From: JBJYKD01 sp049310025 | GTDB taxonomy: Bacteria; Bacillota; Thermosediminibacteria; Thermosediminibacterales; Tepidanaerobacteraceae | Reading direction: 5' to 3' | Assembly: GCF_049310025.1 (NCBI RefSeq) | Contig: NZ_JBJYKD010000028.1 | Span: 1 to 42,373, forward strand | DNA length: 42,373 bases | Shown: in pieces, positions 41,467 to 42,373 of the stretch | Numbering within the stretch: position 1 is the stretch's first letter | Layout: each line of letters starts with the position of its first letter | Notes under the pieces: model-generated | The model's input: only the letters and a program-made list of their open reading frames with translations | Databases searched by the model: none | Told to the model about the DNA's origin: nothing | Translations under genes and position numbers: made by a program

Positions 41467-42270
41467 TTAAACCATCCTGGCGGTCTTTAATTCTTCGCCG
41501 CACCTGCAGCTTCTTTCACGCGGTATTCTCTTTATAATTTCATAAAGCAGTTCTTTTAATTTGCCTATGTTCTCATTGAAGACCTTCAATACCATCTCAT
41601 GGCTGACGGGCTCTATCTCCGGGTGGCCCTCCAGACCCACATCGTAATCGGTAATCAGGGTAATATTGGCATAGCATATCTCCATTTCCCTGGCCAGCAC
41701 CGCTTCCGGGTACTGGGTCATATTTATAACCTCCCAGCCGTGGCTTGAGAATTCCCGGCTTTCGGCCTTTGTGGAAAACCGCGGTCCCTGCACAACCACC
41801 ACCGTGCCTTTCTCGTGGACCGGCAGTTTTTTTTCTTTTGCCACTTCAATGGCGATTTTGCGAAGTTCCGGACAATAGGGTTCGGCACCGCCGATATGTG
41901 TGGTGATAGGGCCATCATAAAAAGTATCTTTTCTTCCCCAGGTGCGGTTGACGAACTGGTCGCATATAACAAAATCGCCTGGCTTTATATGTGGCTGGAG
42001 GCTGCCGGACGCGCAGGGGCCCAGTATCCGTGTAACCCCGAGCATTTTCATGGCGTACACATTGGCCCTGTAGTTGATCACATGGGGTGGAAATCGATGA
42101 TCTTTTCCGTGCCTGGGCAAAAACGCCACCGTCTTATCCCCTATCCTGGCCAGCGCAATTTTATCGCTGGGATGCCCATAGGGGGTATCAAGGGTTATTT
42201 CCCTTACATCGTCAAGGAAAGAATAAAAACCCGAACCCCCAAAGACACCGATATCGGCTTTTACATCCAT
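41467..42270 (-). CDS. mtnP: S-methyl-5'-thioadenosine phosphorylase
   Basis: 267 residues, full length. It splits methylthioadenosine, a by-product of SAM use, into adenine and 5-methylthioribose-1-phosphate. Motifs: IGVFGGSGFYSFLDD (phosphate loop), FLPRHGKDHRFPPHVINYRA, VQGPRFSTKAESRE and VINMTQYPEAVLARE; NMTQYPE is of MTA type as against purine nucleoside phosphorylase. The ATG at 42270 has GGAGGAGG 6 nt upstream; a longer frame to 42351 is rejected because its extension covers the ribosome site. No clear promoter: a transposase remnant lies directly upstream. Confidence 0.92.
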   Translation of the reverse strand: MDVKADIGVFGGSGFYSFLDDVREITLDTPYGHPSDKIALARIGDKTVAFLPRHGKDHRFPPHVINYRANVYAMKMLGVTRILGPCASGSLQPHIKPGDFVICDQFVNRTWGRKDTFYDGPITTHIGGAEPYCPELRKIAIEVAKEKKLPVHEKGTVVVVQGPRFSTKAESREFSSHGWEVINMTQYPEAVLAREMEICYANITLITDYDVGLEGHPEIEPVSHEMVLKVFNENIGKLKELLYEIIKRIPRERSCRCGEELKTARMV

Positions 42271-42296
42271 AAAAAAACCTCCTCCAAATAATATAT

Positions 42297-42373
42297 GATC
42301 AAAGAGAAAATACCAGCATGAGGGCAGCCATTGAAGGAACCAACTCAGCATTAAAGCGTGGGCATGAGCTTGA
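42297..42373 (+). pseudogene. Transposase fragment (DDE type), running off the window
   Basis: The frame reads DQRENTSMRAAIEGTNSALK then RGHEL, a well-conserved stretch near the C-terminal end of IS1182/ISL3-like DDE transposases where an E-G-T/S-N-S/R motif carries the last catalytic Glu. The 5' part of the gene is absent: upstream bases are the mtnP leader. It is therefore a 5'-truncated remnant, or the end of an element inserted in a larger rearrangement to the right. Confidence 0.65.

Overview
The window looks like a chromosome segment of an anaerobic, probably thermophilic, Gram-positive bacterium of the Thermoanaerobacterales/Thermosediminibacterales type. This rests on strong AGGAGG-type ribosome sites, a DegS/DegU pair, RecD2, a Lar nickel-pincer cluster, YtrA-type GntR control and DUF438-type remnants. 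The genus is a guess. No rRNA, tRNA or CRISPR array was seen. The one RNA gene found is tmRNA (ssrA).

Region 1 (1 to about 16408) is a mobile defence island lying against the 3' end of ssrA. From right to left on the minus strand it holds one almost unbroken gene series: a double ribbon-helix-helix regulator, a DUF499 P-loop ATPase, a DUF3780 protein, a DUF1156 adenine methyltransferase, and a PLD-nuclease/SNF2 helicase. An AT-rich second module follows: an OLD-family ATPase-TOPRIM nuclease, a 66-residue single-pass membrane peptide and an LPO_1073/Vpar_1526-family protein. The last two share a short G-x-x-S-x-N-I-Q motif, at the C-terminus of one and the N-terminus of the other, and the peptide carries an IQIG core as in RHIM amyloid motifs. 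This is the best candidate here for an undescribed system. A divergent 69-codon gene with its own promoter, ribosome site and terminator faces the defence operon across a palindrome-rich spacer. The island ends in a large serine recombinase that is dead (nonsense codon plus frameshift) and whose reading frame runs into ssrA. A partial IS3-type transposase gene sits at the left edge.

Region 2 (16409 to 25400) is ssrA followed by a graveyard of broken genes: a Fic remnant, a HEPN/MNT toxin-antitoxin remnant joined by deletion, a DUF438 remnant, and a collapsed lantibiotic-resistance-type locus (truncated ATPase, one intact permease, a permease fused to a response regulator, a frameshifted kinase). 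Intact genes among them are a VOC protein, an SDR oxidoreductase and a GntR-ABC-permease operon with a clear promoter and operator.

Region 3 (25401 to 42373) is ordinary core chromosome, almost all on the minus strand: an HD hydrolase, gltX, larE-larB-larC, recD2, a GAF-GGDEF cyclase, a small GT2-like membrane protein, degS-degU, a HEAT-repeat protein with metK, and a methylthioadenosine cluster (mtnP, a PPC/DUF296 protein, a class II aldolase) that suggests the DHAP shunt. A transposase scrap touches mtnP at the right edge. Hand-found sigma-A-type promoters support several start-codon choices, notably those of the RHH regulator and recD2.
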